A DNA stretch of 64,000 nt from Artemisia argyi (taxonomy: Eukaryota; Streptophyta; Magnoliopsida; Asterales; Asteraceae): the NCBI GenBank assembly GCA_030686995.1, contig CM060707.1:83027472-83091471 (forward strand), read 5' to 3'. Numbering within the stretch: the stretch's first letter is position 1; each line of letters opens with the position of its first letter. The notes under the pieces are model-generated. The model did no database searches. It worked only from the letters and a program-made list of their open reading frames with translations, and was not told where the DNA came from. The position numbers and the translations under genes are program-made. This document shows, piece by piece, positions 36,683 to 48,095 of this stretch.

Positions 36683-37489
36683 CTATGCAAAATCGCTAAA
36701 CAAATTATCCTGATCAGTGGTTAATATTTCATGCGTAGTCAATTCGGGTGAAGATTCCTTCTCTTTAAGGTTGCCATTATTGATAACATAAACAGTTTCT
36801 AATTTATGACATCGCCCTCTTTCATCCATATTAAAAACTATTTTCTTATCGTTACAAGTCAGAGAGATTAATTTATTAAATACATCAATAATGGCATGGG
36901 CAGTGGCAAGTAAAGGTCGACCTAAGATTATTGGTAAATCGTTATCTTCCTCCATGTCTAGTATGACGAAATCAACAGGAAAGGTGAATTCATCAATTTT
37001 AACTAATACATTCTCGACTATACCTTTAGGGATACTAACTGTTCTATCAGCCATCTCTATGGTCATGCAAACTGTTTTAATTTTACCCAAATTTAAACGT
37101 TTATACATAGAAAATGGCATGATGCTAATACTTGCTCCTAGATCTGCTAAAGCATTACTAATAAACAAGTTATTAATTGAACAAGGGAGAATAAAACTTC
37201 CTGGGTCCTTTTCTTTAGGAGGCAACTGATTTTGAATGAGTGCGGAGCATGTGGCATTTAGTTTTACTTCCTCTCCTTCATCTTTATTCAAAGGGAAAAG
37301 GTCCATTTCCTCCTCGAAATCCACTTCATTGTCGGATTCCTCAGCACCTCGCTCAGCAAAAAATTCAAGCTCTTCATTAGAATACCTGAAAGGAGTGTAA
37401 AGAGGTTGGCCATTATTAGAAAATATAGCCTTGCATGCTCCAGAATTCTTTGAGCACTCCCCTGCTTTCACGGATACTTGATTGGTCAA
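36683..37489 (-). pseudogene. Aspartic protease region of element C
   Basis: Athila-type retropepsin: ALADLGASISIMPF supplies the catalytic Asp in the DLGAS form usual for Athila, followed by FPVDFVILDMEEDNDLPIILGRPLL, the typical flap and ILGRPFL block. It ends at TAG 36683-36685, in frame with the unknown ORF. Upstream it is in frame with the gag segment ending at 37646, separated by TAA (37643-37645) and TGA (about 37559). Gag-protease-unknown ORF was therefore one polyprotein broken by point nonsense changes. Confidence 0.85.
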
Positions 37490-37559
37490 AACTCCTATCT
37501 TATCTTCAAGACCTTTTATAGTATCCTTGTGGTTTTTAAGGTTTAATGTTGTTCATTCT

Positions 37560-38574
37560 TGAAATCTTCTAAGCCATTCTTCCCGCTCTGTTTGCTTCTT
37601 AGCTGACTCGTTAAAATATCTTTGGATAGATTGCTCAAGATTGGATTATGGTTGGTCATATCCCGATGTCCTCTTGCGATAACTGTTGCTGTTGTAACCT
37701 TGGAAGGGTTTACTTTCCCCATACTTTACTTTTTCAGTTTTCCCATCATCCTCGTTCAAAGGGAAATCTTTAGACAAGTGGGGTCCTTCACAAACTTTGC
37801 AACCAACTTGAATAGCATGGACATTTTCCTTAAGTTTCTTCATGTCACACCCCAAGCTTTCGAGTTTGTTGGTGATTAAGGTAATTCCATCCGAATTTCC
37901 AGCAATGCTTCTACTACTTCCACCTTCATGCCTCTTCTGAGAGTGGTCCGCCATATCTTCAATAGCTTTTAAAGCTTGAGCCGTAGTCATGCTAGGGATT
38001 GGACCCTGAGAATCTAGCATTTGGCGGGTTGAGATGTTGATCCCCTTGAAAAAAATGTTGACCATTTGTTGCTTGTTGAGATCATGAGTAGGGCACTTGC
38101 ACAAATGATCATTGTACCTATCCCAAGCTTGGTACAATGTTTCATCCCCATCTTGCTTGAAGTTGTGAATATCTTCAAGCTATTTTGCCATTCTGGAAGG
38201 AGGACAATACCTTTGGATGAAATGTTTCTTCAAAAGAGCCCAAGTGTTTACTGTCCCTGCTGGTAGTCTATCGATCCATCTCTTTGCAGCTCCAATCAAT
38301 GTCATCGGGAATACCCTAAGCATTATCGCATCATGAGATACTCCGGAATGTTGAACAAACTGAAAATGTAGAGAACATTGTCAATGTGCTCATGAGCGTC
38401 TTCCGTCTTACTTCCTGAAAATGGGTCTTTACGCAGTTCCCTTATGAATTGATTTTTAATTTTGAACTGCACATCATCCCCAATAGTCAGCCTAACCAAA
38501 CCAGGCCCTTGCTCTTCTCGTGTAAGAGCCAAGTATTGTTCAAGCGTGAGGTTGTCAATGTCAATTTCTGCCAT
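37560..38574 (-). pseudogene. gag: Gag of element C, broken
   Basis: Start MAEIDIDNLTLEQYLALTRE at 38574. The first segment to 38323 holds the FIRELRKDPFSGSKTEDAH gag block. A frameshift lies between 38323 and 38137. The second segment (38137-37646) has AWDRYNDHLCKCPTHDL and a Cys/His segment with VGCKVCEGPHLSKDFP, an Athila-style knuckle whose last Cys appears replaced. The frame then runs on, through TAA and TGA, toward the protease. Confidence 0.8.
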
Positions 38575-38650
38575 AACACCTGAAACTTGAAAATAACCGT
38601 GAGTACTGAAAAGAAAATAAAATTTAAAAACTTAAATAAAATCGTAATAG

Positions 38651-38669
38651 CTCCCCGGCAACGGTGCCA
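38651..38669 (-). other. Primer-binding site, tRNA-Asp type, element C
   Basis: On -, TGGCACCGTTGCCGGGGAG, one mismatch from the Athila consensus. It lies 6 bp from the LTR end at 38676. Confidence 0.9.
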
Positions 38670-38675
38670 AAAACT

Positions 38676-38830
38676 TGATGCAGGTTTTACTGACCAGGTT
38701 TTATTATTTATAAAGTCTCATTTACCTAAGGTCTACCTTATACGCACTAATGAACAGTGTATCCGGTCATGTGAGGTATAGCTAGATGGTAAAGCCAAGG
38801 TCGTCCCAAGAGCTAAGGTTCGGAAATTAT
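38676..38830 (-). repeat. 5' LTR of element C, inner end
   Basis: Begins TGATGCAGG on + next to the primer site. It is interrupted by element A and continues at 46641. It is unlike LTRs 1-4 in sequence. Confidence 0.75.
38826..38830. repeat. Target site duplication ATTAT, left of element A
   Basis: Matches 46636-46640. Confidence 0.93.
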
Positions 38831-39796
38831 TGATACGTGGGAATCGCACCAGGCTTTACCACTCAAGGGATCTCGAGAAGCTTACAACCCCTACGAAGCA
38901 GTGTACCTGATCGTTGTAGTATAGTATAGTGACAAGTACCAGGGGATTGATCGTTCAACTCCGGAATAGTGTCGCTAGGATTAGAAAGTCTCCTAAATTA
39001 AGTCTAAATGTGAGGGATGATTCTTTTTGTATTTTTATATTTTATAAAAGCAATTAAAATCTCGGTTTTGGAAGAGTGGGCGGAATTAGTTGCTAGTCAA
39101 CTAACCCAATTACTAAAGATGCAATCAAAATAAAATGACAGAAAAGAAAATAAATCTAATTAAACTAGTGGGGTGTAAACAATGATGGGTAAAGTTGTGT
39201 TTACTTAGGTTTCATTACTCCCTAGATATCTTTTACAGGTTGATAGTTTGTAACAATTGCATGGATGACGGGTCATATTCCTTAATACTAGTCGTAGGGC
39301 CGTGTACAATATTCCCTAACTCTATAGGATCCTACTTTACTCCTATGTCAAGCCGTTAGAAGCTCCTAACATGGGATCATTAGAATTCTCCTACGCATTA
39401 AATACAACCAAAAATCATAGTACACCTTTGATCATGTTTCTTAAGACGTTCAAGCATGTTACCAATGGAAGTCTGCCAGTTTTCTTAAGCCTAACATCGA
39501 ATACAATCATCCGTAACAACTATAAACAAACAATCAACCCATAATTAACATCTAGGTTTCACTACATCTAAGCAAACATAAAAGAGATCTAGCCAAGCAT
39601 GTTAAATTGAAGACAAGTGTAAAATATATTCAAGCAACACATAGACATATTGATTGAATTGAAAGAATAATTATCTCAAATTGACATGAAAGGTTTCAAA
39701 GGAGTAAAACCATTGAAAAAGCTGTGAAAATCGGACTAGGGTTTTTCTCCAAGTTGCACCCTAAAAGTTACACACTAATGAATAAAATTTGGAAAA

Positions 39797-39806
39797 CTAT
39801 ATATAG
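39797..39806 (-). promoter_or_regulatory. TATA box of LTR 2
   Basis: CTATATATAG, about 11 bp downstream (element strand) of the nearest palindrome. The same box is at 51344-51353 in LTR 4; LTR 3 has CTATTTATAG at 46158. Confidence 0.6.
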
Positions 39807-39817
39807 ATTTTACAGGG

Positions 39818-40068
39818 TGACGGCGTCAAGAAGAAATATGCGACGTCGTCAACTTGCCGCCCATAATGAAATCGGATTGCCTAGATTCACTTTTGACGCC
39901 GTCATGTGTAAAGTTGCTCTGGGCCGTCACTAATATTTGGACCATGACGGCCTAGTGTGACGCCGTCGTCTCCAATGTACAAAACACTATAGACCGTCAC
40001 GTGTATCATCCACTTCCACCTCTTGTATTACTCTTGACGCCGTCATTAAGGAGCAAGTGACGTCGTCA
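39818..40068. promoter_or_regulatory. TGACGCCGTCA palindrome array, LTR 2
   Basis: Exact or complementary-centre copies at 39818, 39894 and 40035. Variants at 39841 (CGACGTCGTCA), 39958 (last base) and 40058 (centre T). Half sites GGCCGTCA and GACCGTCA lie between. Confidence 0.85.
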
Positions 40069-40275
40069 GGTACTGTTCCCAGCAAGGAAAATTAAGACTT
40101 TGCCGTTTTCTTCACTTTTATGCTCCAAAAACGTCCAAAATGCTTCCTTTTTCTAGATTTCACTCCAAAAGTACCTAAAATGACAAAAGGAACGATTTAG
40201 GGCAATATTTGATCAAATAATCTCGAATCCGGGCTAAAATGACCCCTTAAAAATGGTTCATTTTTCGTCTCATCA

Positions 40276-42785
40276 AATACCCTTACACTTGAGATTTGCT
40301 TGTCCTCAAGCAAATGCGCTTTTATTCTAATCAAAATACAAGTTAGGGGTCATTTAACACTAATATAAAAGTAATTACAACAAATAATCGTTCCACTAAA
40401 GACCAAAGACAAGCACGGAGGTCATACACTAGCACCTCACAAATTATGTTTAGATACTCACATCTCTCGGGTGTAATAAAGTATATAACACAATATGGAA
40501 ATGGAAAACATCTCTCACTACCTGTCATAACAAAATAGATTACCATAGGCTTGGGAAAGGATCAAACCTCCACCACATGGCGTAAGCACCTAGGATAAAC
40601 TATCAAAGAGGTCTTTCAAAGGGTTATAACATTAGGTGTAGGGATATGGAATACACGGTTTTGTTGGATAAAGGCAATGTTTACTGGTGGCGAGTTAATC
40701 ATGGTTAATTACATGTACAATATGGCGTTGCTAAGCCAAGACTAGACTCGACTTAAGCTAATAAATGAAAAATAACAAAAACATAAAACAAACATAGAAT
40801 GAAACAGGATGGTAGTCCGTATGTTTTTCTCTTTTCTTTTTTCTATTTTTTTTCTTTTTCTTAATTTTTTCGATTTTTTTTTCTGGCATACACTCTTGCC
40901 CTACCATCCAAAATAATACATCATAGGGAATGTACATTCCCCTTACACTTGAATTTTTACATACTTTACAATAAACTAATCTAATGACTCGAATCATGAT
41001 AACCAAAACACTTGGAGTACTTTTAATATTAACGCACATATGGGGGTAATATAAGATGTTCTTCCCCATTACTCCATAACATAAGTACTTTACCCATGAG
41101 TCTCAATCGTCCCAAAACAATATGTGCAAGATATGACTCGACTTAGCAACCATGTAATCAATTAGATAATTAACTAAGGGTTTAAACATGTAACAATAAT
41201 GCACTAAAGATGAGTGCATACACGGAAGGCTAAGGCGATTTGGTTGCACATTTGGGTGGGTTGTAACAAATTCTTCCTTTAAGTAAGATGCTTAAAGTTA
41301 GAAACAAAAAGATAGGCTCGGAGGGGTGTACTAGGGGTTTCGTGTACTAAAAATGAGTACAACGCTAAGGTGTGGGAAAAATTAATTGACTTTACTAGCC
41401 AAGTAATATGACTTAAATGGTCAGGTAATTATGATACGGGTTTAACACAAGGGTGATCCTAATGCCTCTTACCATGTAGTAAATCCTACTACACGAATGT
41501 AGTCTCACTAGCGGTCTCGGGATGCATCACTAACGCAAGTTCTAGAATCTAAATGCTACCGGTACACTCATAAGCACTAATAGTAAATGCTTTTCCTATC
41601 AAATCTAAAGGCGAACCTCACATATTTGGGTGGAAAATTTTCTGAATGATACGGTTTGTGCTAGTCATACAACTCCTATCCATGAGACACTTGCTAAGGC
41701 TAAAGTTTCACTCCTAAATATTATAAAAAAATTTAAATTTGGCGCTAAAATTACACTAACAAGTATTTCTCTTAGTTTCATTACACACCTACCATCAAAC
41801 AAACAAACTCAAGTGCAATTGTATCCTATAAGGTATCATCATTTACCCTCCCCTTACACTTAGGATGAACATTGTCCCCAATGTTCAATTAAAGAATGTA
41901 AAAGTGAAATACGTAAAAGAATGAAAGCAAATACTCCCCTGATTCGTTTGGTGTGGATAGTGTGGTAACAAGGTTAGATCTTCCTCCAAGAAAATGAACA
42001 TTCAAAGCTTCCTTTCTAGAAAAATAAATCATCTTCTTGTCATACATAACCTGTTAAACCTGAGAAAACAAACAAGGCAACCTCGCATAAAATCGGCGGC
42101 AATCTATATATACTAACAAGTCCTAGAAAACAATGTAAGATATAATGCTTGTGGAATGAATGTTTGCAGATTTCCTGGAGTTTATAAAACTAAAGAATTA
42201 ACAAAAACTTTAAGACTCCGTTAGAAAAACAAAACTCGCAAAATTTCCATAATTTTACACATGACGCCGTCAAGAATTAATTCATGACGCCGTCAGAAGT
42301 GACCTGCAGAAATCTTTACGTTAAGTTTCCGGAAAATTTCTGGAAAAACTTATGTCCTACTTCCTGGAAAAAACTGCAAAACATCATTATGACTCGATAC
42401 AAGCATTTGACTCTAACAAATACTAATACACATGTTCATTTAATATTGTGGCGAATCAAGATCAATTTCGTTCTTAGAAACAAATTTGGGGTTTCCCCTT
42501 ACACTGAGCTTTTGCAAAATACCTTTATATGAAGTTAAGACGAAGTTAAACAACAAAATAAAGCATTTTCACAATTTTAGTTTGAAACATGATCTACCAA
42601 AAATAAAAACAAAGCATGCATACGGAAACAAATAACATCAAACAATTAAAAATCACACAAAACATGGGTTGCCTCCCAAGAAGCGCTTTTCTTTATTTAC
42701 GAGTCTTGTAGCTAGACTTATGGTCGTGGGCAATTACATGACCTCATCCCTCAAGATGACGTATCCCATATAGTTATGATCCTCA
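40276..42785 (-). other. 3' noncoding tail of A
   Basis: It starts with the reverse of the polypurine block (AATACCCTTACACTTGAG), contains two exact TGACGCCGTCA motifs (42262, 42285), and ends near the GGAGGCAACCC block. No supported gene. It aligns with 31884-34380. Confidence 0.75.
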
Positions 42786-43691
42786 CTATCGTGGTAGTGA
42801 TGTTTCAATCGATCGACACTCGCAGTCACCCCCTCCTCCTTTACTGCTCAAGGGAGCTATCCCATCTTGGCGTATGCTTTCAATTAGGAATGGTCCATAC
42901 CACCAAGGACTTGGCTTATCGGGAGGTACTGTTATTTCTGAGTGTCTTAAGAGTACTAGGTCTCCTTTCGCGAATGGTACATGATTCTCCGTTGGCTGAC
43001 TACATTCAAACTTTACATGAACTTTATTGCAGCTTTTGCCTCTCTCAGGCTCGGTTTCTTTGTAACTTTTGATCCTTGTTTCCCATGCAAGAATTTTTTC
43101 TTGAACATGATTAGGCGATGTGTCAATGTTATTTTTGAGCTTTCTCTTCATCGGGCTTTCTTGTGCATATCGTGGGGTCATGGGAAAGCTAATCTTTCTT
43201 TTTCCTGACTTAAACTCAATTTCCCTTTTTTCATACCTAATAACAGCTCTTGCGGTGGTAAGGAATGGCGCTCCTAGGGTTATTGGCATGCATCCACCTC
43301 CTTTATCATCGATGATCATGAAATCAACGGGATACATGAATCCAGCAACATTGACCAGCACATCCTCTGCAATTACCAAAGGGTACACATAAGAGTGACC
43401 AGCGAAGGATAGCCTAACACGGGTGCTGGTTGGCATTTCTAAGGTTAGTTGGGTATAGATAGTTAGGGGCATAAGATTTACTTTCGATCCTTGATCGGCA
43501 AAAGCATTCAGATATTGCAAATTCCCAATGCTGGCCGGTATCTCAAAGTTCCCACAAGCCATTTGCTTAGTAGCCACTTTTTTGTACAAGTAGTTTCTCG
43601 AATACCGGTCCCCCAGGTAATGTATCATACTCATTTTCCCCCTCTTTCTCCTTCTTTGAAACCTGTTTGGAGGATTGGTTACGCCCGTCAC
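42786..43691 (-). pseudogene. Protease joined to integrase C-terminal tail, element A
   Basis: The retropepsin part has FADQGSKVNLMP (catalytic Asp in an unusual DQG setting) and YPVDFMIIDDKGGGCMPITLGAPFL. From about residue 235 it resembles the last part of an Athila integrase: PFAKGDLVLLRH followed by SPWWYGPFLIESI, the 'GD-VLL ... W-GPF' signature. The ~1,000 residues that normally lie between (RT, RNase H, integrase core) are missing without loss of frame, so the deletion joins the two parts into one open frame. The upstream gag frame overlaps it in another phase (43567-43691), so expression would need a frameshift or the element is decayed. Confidence 0.8.
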
Positions 43692-45020
43692 CTTTTATCC
43701 AATTTGTTATGGTATTCTCGTTTATATTATGTTTTAGGTAGTAACCTAATGATTGGGATTTTGGCGGTTCCTCAATGGTTTGTTCACTAGGGGTTTCTTT
43801 TTCCTCATTATCCTCGTGGACAATTGTGATAGAATTAACAAATCGGGTAGTGGGGTAGCTCCTTCTTTTCTTAGTAACATCATTTCTTGGGGTTTTTGGT
43901 TTGCGTATTCCTCCACTAGGCTCATCATCTCCTTCATTTTCTCTTGCATCTCCTTCATTTTGTTTATAAATAGCTTCCTCGAATTTAGCAAGCCGCTCAG
44001 AATGGGTTACCATGTACTCTCTCATCCGAGCTTTGAATTTCGGGCTAAGGCTTTGAGGAGGTGAATAAGGTGGAGTATAACTTTGAAAGGTTTCGACATT
44101 CTCTCTAGAAGGTGACTCAGAAAACAGTGTCGGAATCGTATTTGAGACCAAATTGATTGTTGCCCACCTAGGACTCAAAGGCCTCTTTTGTTTTTCCATG
44201 AGATAGTCGACCTTTGTCTCAAGTTTGCACAGGAGTTCTTCGGAGATTTGATTGGTTTCCCTAGGTGTCAAGATTGCGTTGATAGCTGAGTTTATAACAT
44301 GAGTAACTTCCCATAACTCTTGATTGTCGAGGGCAAACTCCTCGATAATTTCCCAAGATTCCTCAGCGTTTCTATCACACAACCTGCCTCCGGCGGCTCG
44401 ATCAATGGTACGTTTGATGTGAAAGTCGACATGGTCGTAGAAGATTTGGACTAATAGCCAGAGGTTTATACCATGATGAGGGACTTTTTGGAGTAATTCC
44501 TAGAAACGAGTCCATGCTTCATAGAAGGTTTCACCTTGACGGTGTTGGAACATCAAGATATCATTTCTAAGCATCACAGTTTTCCCCGGCGGGAAAAATT
44601 GAGCAAGGAAACGAGACGTGAGATCATCCCAAGAGGTGATGGATCCCGCGGGAAAACATTCAAGCCATTGACTAGCTCGATCATGTAGAGAGAATCGGAA
44701 TAGGAGTAATTGGGTCGACTTTCTAGTTGTAACATCAAGGTCTATAGAATCTACGATTTTAAGGAAATCCTTGAGATATTGATTAGGATCTTCGGAACGA
44801 AGTCCATGGAATGCACATCCGCTTTGCACCAACCGGATGGTGTCGGATCGCAAGGGGGACACATTGGCTCCTTGGGTAAGCTCAATAGTGTTTTGATAGC
44901 CTTGGTGGCTAGGACGGGAATACTCTCCTAAGGTTCGGGGCCTAAGAGGTTGGTTTGCTAGTGGTGGGTTTTGTGGGTGGTTTTGTTGTGATGGGTTCAA
45001 AGATGTTACCACCTTCCATA
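43567..45020 (-). pseudogene. gag: Gag of element A, one amber codon and a start-region shift
   Basis: The N-terminal segment (45012-44500) holds the gag core: VQSGCAFHGLRSEDPNQYL, FRFSLHDRASQWLECFPAGS and FFPPGKTVMLRNDI, ending AWTRF before a TAG at about 44497. The same gag resumes to 43567 with a long Glu/Lys-rich linker. The family start ATGGAAGGTGG is present at about 45020 but in another phase, so a small indel lies near the start. The frame continues past the start of the protease in a different phase. Confidence 0.8.
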
Positions 45021-45166
45021 ATGTCGGATGGAAAATGTTACGAACAAAGAAACGAAGAAATAAGATAGACTAAAGAGAACCTAAAAAATAAATATAAAAT
45101 CTTACTAGAAAGGAATCTAGCAAGTAGACCTCATAAAAAAGAAATCCTAACCTAGACAATAACTGT

Positions 45167-45185
45167 TCCCCGGGCTGCGGCGCCA
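45167..45185 (-). other. Primer-binding site, tRNA-Asp type, element A
   Basis: On -, TGGCGCCGCAGCCCGGGGA, close to the Athila consensus with small changes, 6 bp from LTR 3. Confidence 0.88.
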
Positions 45186-45191
45186 AAAACT

Positions 45192-46635
45192 TGATACGTG
45201 GGAATCGCACTAGGCTTTACCTCTCGAGGGATCTCGAGAAGCTTACAACCCCCACCAGGCAGTGTACCTGATTGTTGTAGTATAGTATAGTGACAAGTAC
45301 CGGGGGATTGATCGTTCAACTCAGGAATAGTGTCACTAGGATTAGAAAGTCTCCTAAATTAAGTCTAAAGGTGATGGATGATTCTTTTTGTATTTTTATA
45401 TTTTATAAAAGCAATTAAAATCTCGGTTTTGGAAGAGTGGGCGGAATTAGTTTCTAGTCAACTAACGCAATTACTAAAGATGCAATAAAAATAAAATGAC
45501 AGAAATGAAAATAAATCTAATTAAACTAGTGTGGTGTAAACAATGATGGGGAAAGTTGTGTTTACCTAGGTTTCATTACTCCCTAGATATCTTTTATAGG
45601 TTGATAATTTGTTACAATTGCATGGATGACGGGTCATATTCCTTAATACTAGTCGTAGGGCCGTGTACAATATTCCCAAACTCTATAGGATCCTACTTCA
45701 CTCCTATGTCGAGCTGTTAAAAGCTCCTAACATGGGATCATTAGAATTCTCCTACGCATTAAATACAACCAAAAATCATAGTACACCTCTGATCATGTTT
45801 CTTAAGACGTTCAAGCATGTTACCAATGGAAGTCTGCCAGTTTTCTTAAGCCTAACATCAAATACAATCATCCGTAACAACTATAAACAAACAATCAACC
45901 CATAATTAACATCTAGGTTTCACTACATCTAAGCAAACACAAAAGAGATCTAGCCAAGCATGTTAAATTGAAGACAAGTGTAAAATATATTCAAGCAATA
46001 CATAGACATATTGATTGAATTGAAAGAGTACTTATCTCAAATTGACATGAAAGGTTTCAAAGGGTTAAAACCCTTGAAAAAGCTGTGAAAATCAGACTAG
46101 GGTTTTTCTCCAAGTTGCACCCTAAAAGTTACACACTAATGAATGAAATTCGGAAAACTATTTATAGATTTTACAGAGTGACGGCGTCAAGAAGAAATCT
46201 GTGACGCCATTAACTTGCCACCCATAATGAAATCGGATTGCCTAGATCCACTTTTGACGCCGTCATGTGTAAAGTTGCCCTGGGCCGTCACTAATATTTG
46301 GACCATGACAGCCTAGGGTGACGCCGTCATCTCCAATGTACAAAACACTCTGGGCCGTCACGTGTATCATCGACTTCCACCTCTTGTATTACTCTTGACA
46401 CCGTCATTAAGAAGCAAGTGACCTCGTCAGGTACTGTTCCCAGCAAGGAAAATTAAGACTTTGCCATTTTCTTCACTTTTATGCTCCAAAAACGTTCAAA
46501 ATGCTTCCTTTTTCAGATTTCACTCCAAAAGTACCTAAAATGACAAAATGAACGATTTAGGGCAATATTTGATCAAATAATCTCGAATTCGGGCTTAAAT
46601 GACCCCTTAAAAACGGTTCATTTTTCGCCTCATCA
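45192..46635 (-). repeat. Athila-like LTR 3 (5' LTR of A)
   Basis: TGATACGTGGGAATCGCACT to CTCATCA. It pairs with LTR 2. Confidence 0.95.
46179..46429. promoter_or_regulatory. TGACGCCGTCA palindrome array, LTR 3
   Basis: Full copies at 46179, 46255 and 46319. Decayed copies at 46202, 46396 (TGACACCGTCA) and 46419. Confidence 0.83.
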
Positions 46636-46640
46636 ATTAT
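46636..46640. repeat. Target site duplication ATTAT, right of element A
   Basis: Pairs with 38826-38830. Confidence 0.93.
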
Positions 46641-47506
46641 CTAAGTTCGTGTCACATTTAAAAGGGGGTTTTGAGTTGAAAGATTAATTAAACTAATTAA
46701 AAGTAGTTACAAGACAATAAAGTAAAATAGAAGAAAATCAGTAAAGAGAAGTAGTGTTAACCTAATTACTACTCTTGTTATGATCATGAATAGTTTTCCT
46801 ATAGGTGCATCCTATCATATCGTTCGGGGATTCGATATTCATTTCGGGTCAGATGGTCAAATTCGCCTAGATCTATCTTATACATTATCCTATCCAAAGC
46901 AATTGTAAAGCCTTAGGTTCATCGGTACGAAGACATAAGAGTCATTAAGTGTCTCTACTAACATGGACAAGGATAACGAATGCAACATGGTCAGATCTTA
47001 CACCCTTCTAACTCTGTTAAGTGTCTAGCATTGGTAGGTGGTCCTAGGGTTAATTCGCACATGTATGGTGATATTGCTATCACCAAGTCACATCCCTAGC
47101 GTCTTGATTCCTAAGGTTAATTCCACAAGTATCTAGAGAACAACCAACACTAATCACTACGGGAACTAGAGTGTCCAAAGCCTCGCCATGAAAGTAAACA
47201 AACAATAGATAATAGATGCGTGGAAAACTAAATCAATAACATAACAATTTCATAACTAGGCTAACACCAAAAGGTATTTAGCCACTCTTGTTCATAATTG
47301 CAGTAAACAATGTTGAGTTAATACAAATCTAAACATGAATCAAATACAAAGTAAAGGGATGAAAACACTTATGATTGGTGTGTGATTCCTCCCTTGGAAT
47401 TGACTTGGATGTGGCTAGAACTACGTTCTCCCTCCTTTCTGAGTTTTTCCCAACGTTGCTGTGGTGAAGAGATGGGAACTGATATGAAAAACTCGGAATT
47501 AGGGTT

Positions 47507-47520
47507 GGTATTTATAGGCC
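47507..47520 (-). promoter_or_regulatory. TATA box of element C LTR
   Basis: On -, GGCCTATAAATACC, about 10 bp downstream of the nearest palindrome (47530). Confidence 0.6.
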
Positions 47521-47529
47521 CCGACTATG

Positions 47530-47899
47530 TTACGGTGTAGCGTATTAGGGTTGCTACGCCGTAACCTTTGCCAATTTTGTTACGCCGTAACTTGATCAAG
47601 TGTTACGGGCGTAAAGTCTTCATGATAAGCTTCCTACGGCGTAGTAGATAAAGTAGATAGGCTGTAGCTTCTTCCTTGGCCTCGTTAGTTCTTTACTGCC
47701 ACAAATGAGATCGTACATCGTAGCTTGGAAAGTTTCCTACTCCGTAGTGTTCTTTAGTGGACTTCTACGCCGTAGCCTGTTGTTGGGCTACACCTTAGTC
47801 TTCATAATTTCTTCATTATGCCGTAGGTAGGAGTGCTTCTATGGCATAGTCTTCGTGAAGCCTTGCTACGGCGTAGGTAGATGAAATTCTACGCCGTAG
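47530..47899. promoter_or_regulatory. CTACGCCGTAG palindrome array, LTR of C
   Basis: Perfect odd palindromes at 47580 (TTACGCCGTAA), 47634, 47765, 47839 (CTATGGCATAG), 47866 and 47889. Imperfect copies at 47530, 47554, 47603, 47737, 47788 and 47816. The placement relative to the TATA box is the same as in LTRs 1-4. Confidence 0.85.
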
Positions 47900-48095
47900 T
47901 TAGTGCAGAATCCATAATTTCCACATATTTGCTCCAAAGTCCTTCCATTTCCGCGTAAGTTCGTTCTTTTACTCATCTTTACCTTGAAACCAAAATAGGA
48001 AGAAATAAGAGTATTTATTCTTCATAAAAGTAGAAAAGATGAGTATTTTAAGGGGGGAATTAACACTTAGATTGGGGGTAAATTTGATGCTATCA

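Larger units (their letters stand above)
38831..40275 (-). repeat. Athila-like LTR 2 (3' LTR of A)
   Basis: TGATACGTGGGAATCGCACC to CTCATCA on +. It carries the palindrome array and CTATATATAG (39797-39806). Confidence 0.95.
38831..46635 (-). mobile_element. Element A: complete non-autonomous Athila-like element (7.8 kb)
   Basis: Two ~1.44-kb LTRs, tRNA-Asp primer site, gag, protease fused to an integrase C-terminal tail, a 2.4-kb noncoding tail, a polypurine block, and ATTAT target duplications. RT, RNase H and the integrase core are absent. Its LTRs differ from each other by clearly more than those of the coding-free element (about seven changes in the first 80 bp), so it is older. Confidence 0.92.
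34870..48095 (-). mobile_element. Element C: Athila-like element with gag, protease and an unknown ORF; 3' end lost
   Basis: On -: 5' LTR (46641-48095 plus 38676-38830, split by element A), tRNA-Asp primer site, gag, protease, unknown ORF, and a tail with CTACGCCGTAG motifs. No 3' LTR of its own type is found; the tail stops near 34870 against element B. No RT or integrase is present between protease and tail. The right end lies inside the protease region of element D (5-bp flank TCTAC). Confidence 0.75.
46641..48095 (-). repeat. 5' LTR of element C, outer part
   Basis: Continues 38676-38830 after element A (together about 1.6 kb) and ends TTTGATGCTATCA. It carries the CTACGCCGTAG array and, on -, CCTATAAATACC as TATA box. 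There is no gene in it. Confidence 0.72.

Noticed and set aside
42776..43790. Plus-strand ORFs of 75-99 codons over the element A protease
   Set aside because: Reverse-frame shadows of the protease and gag frames on the minus strand.
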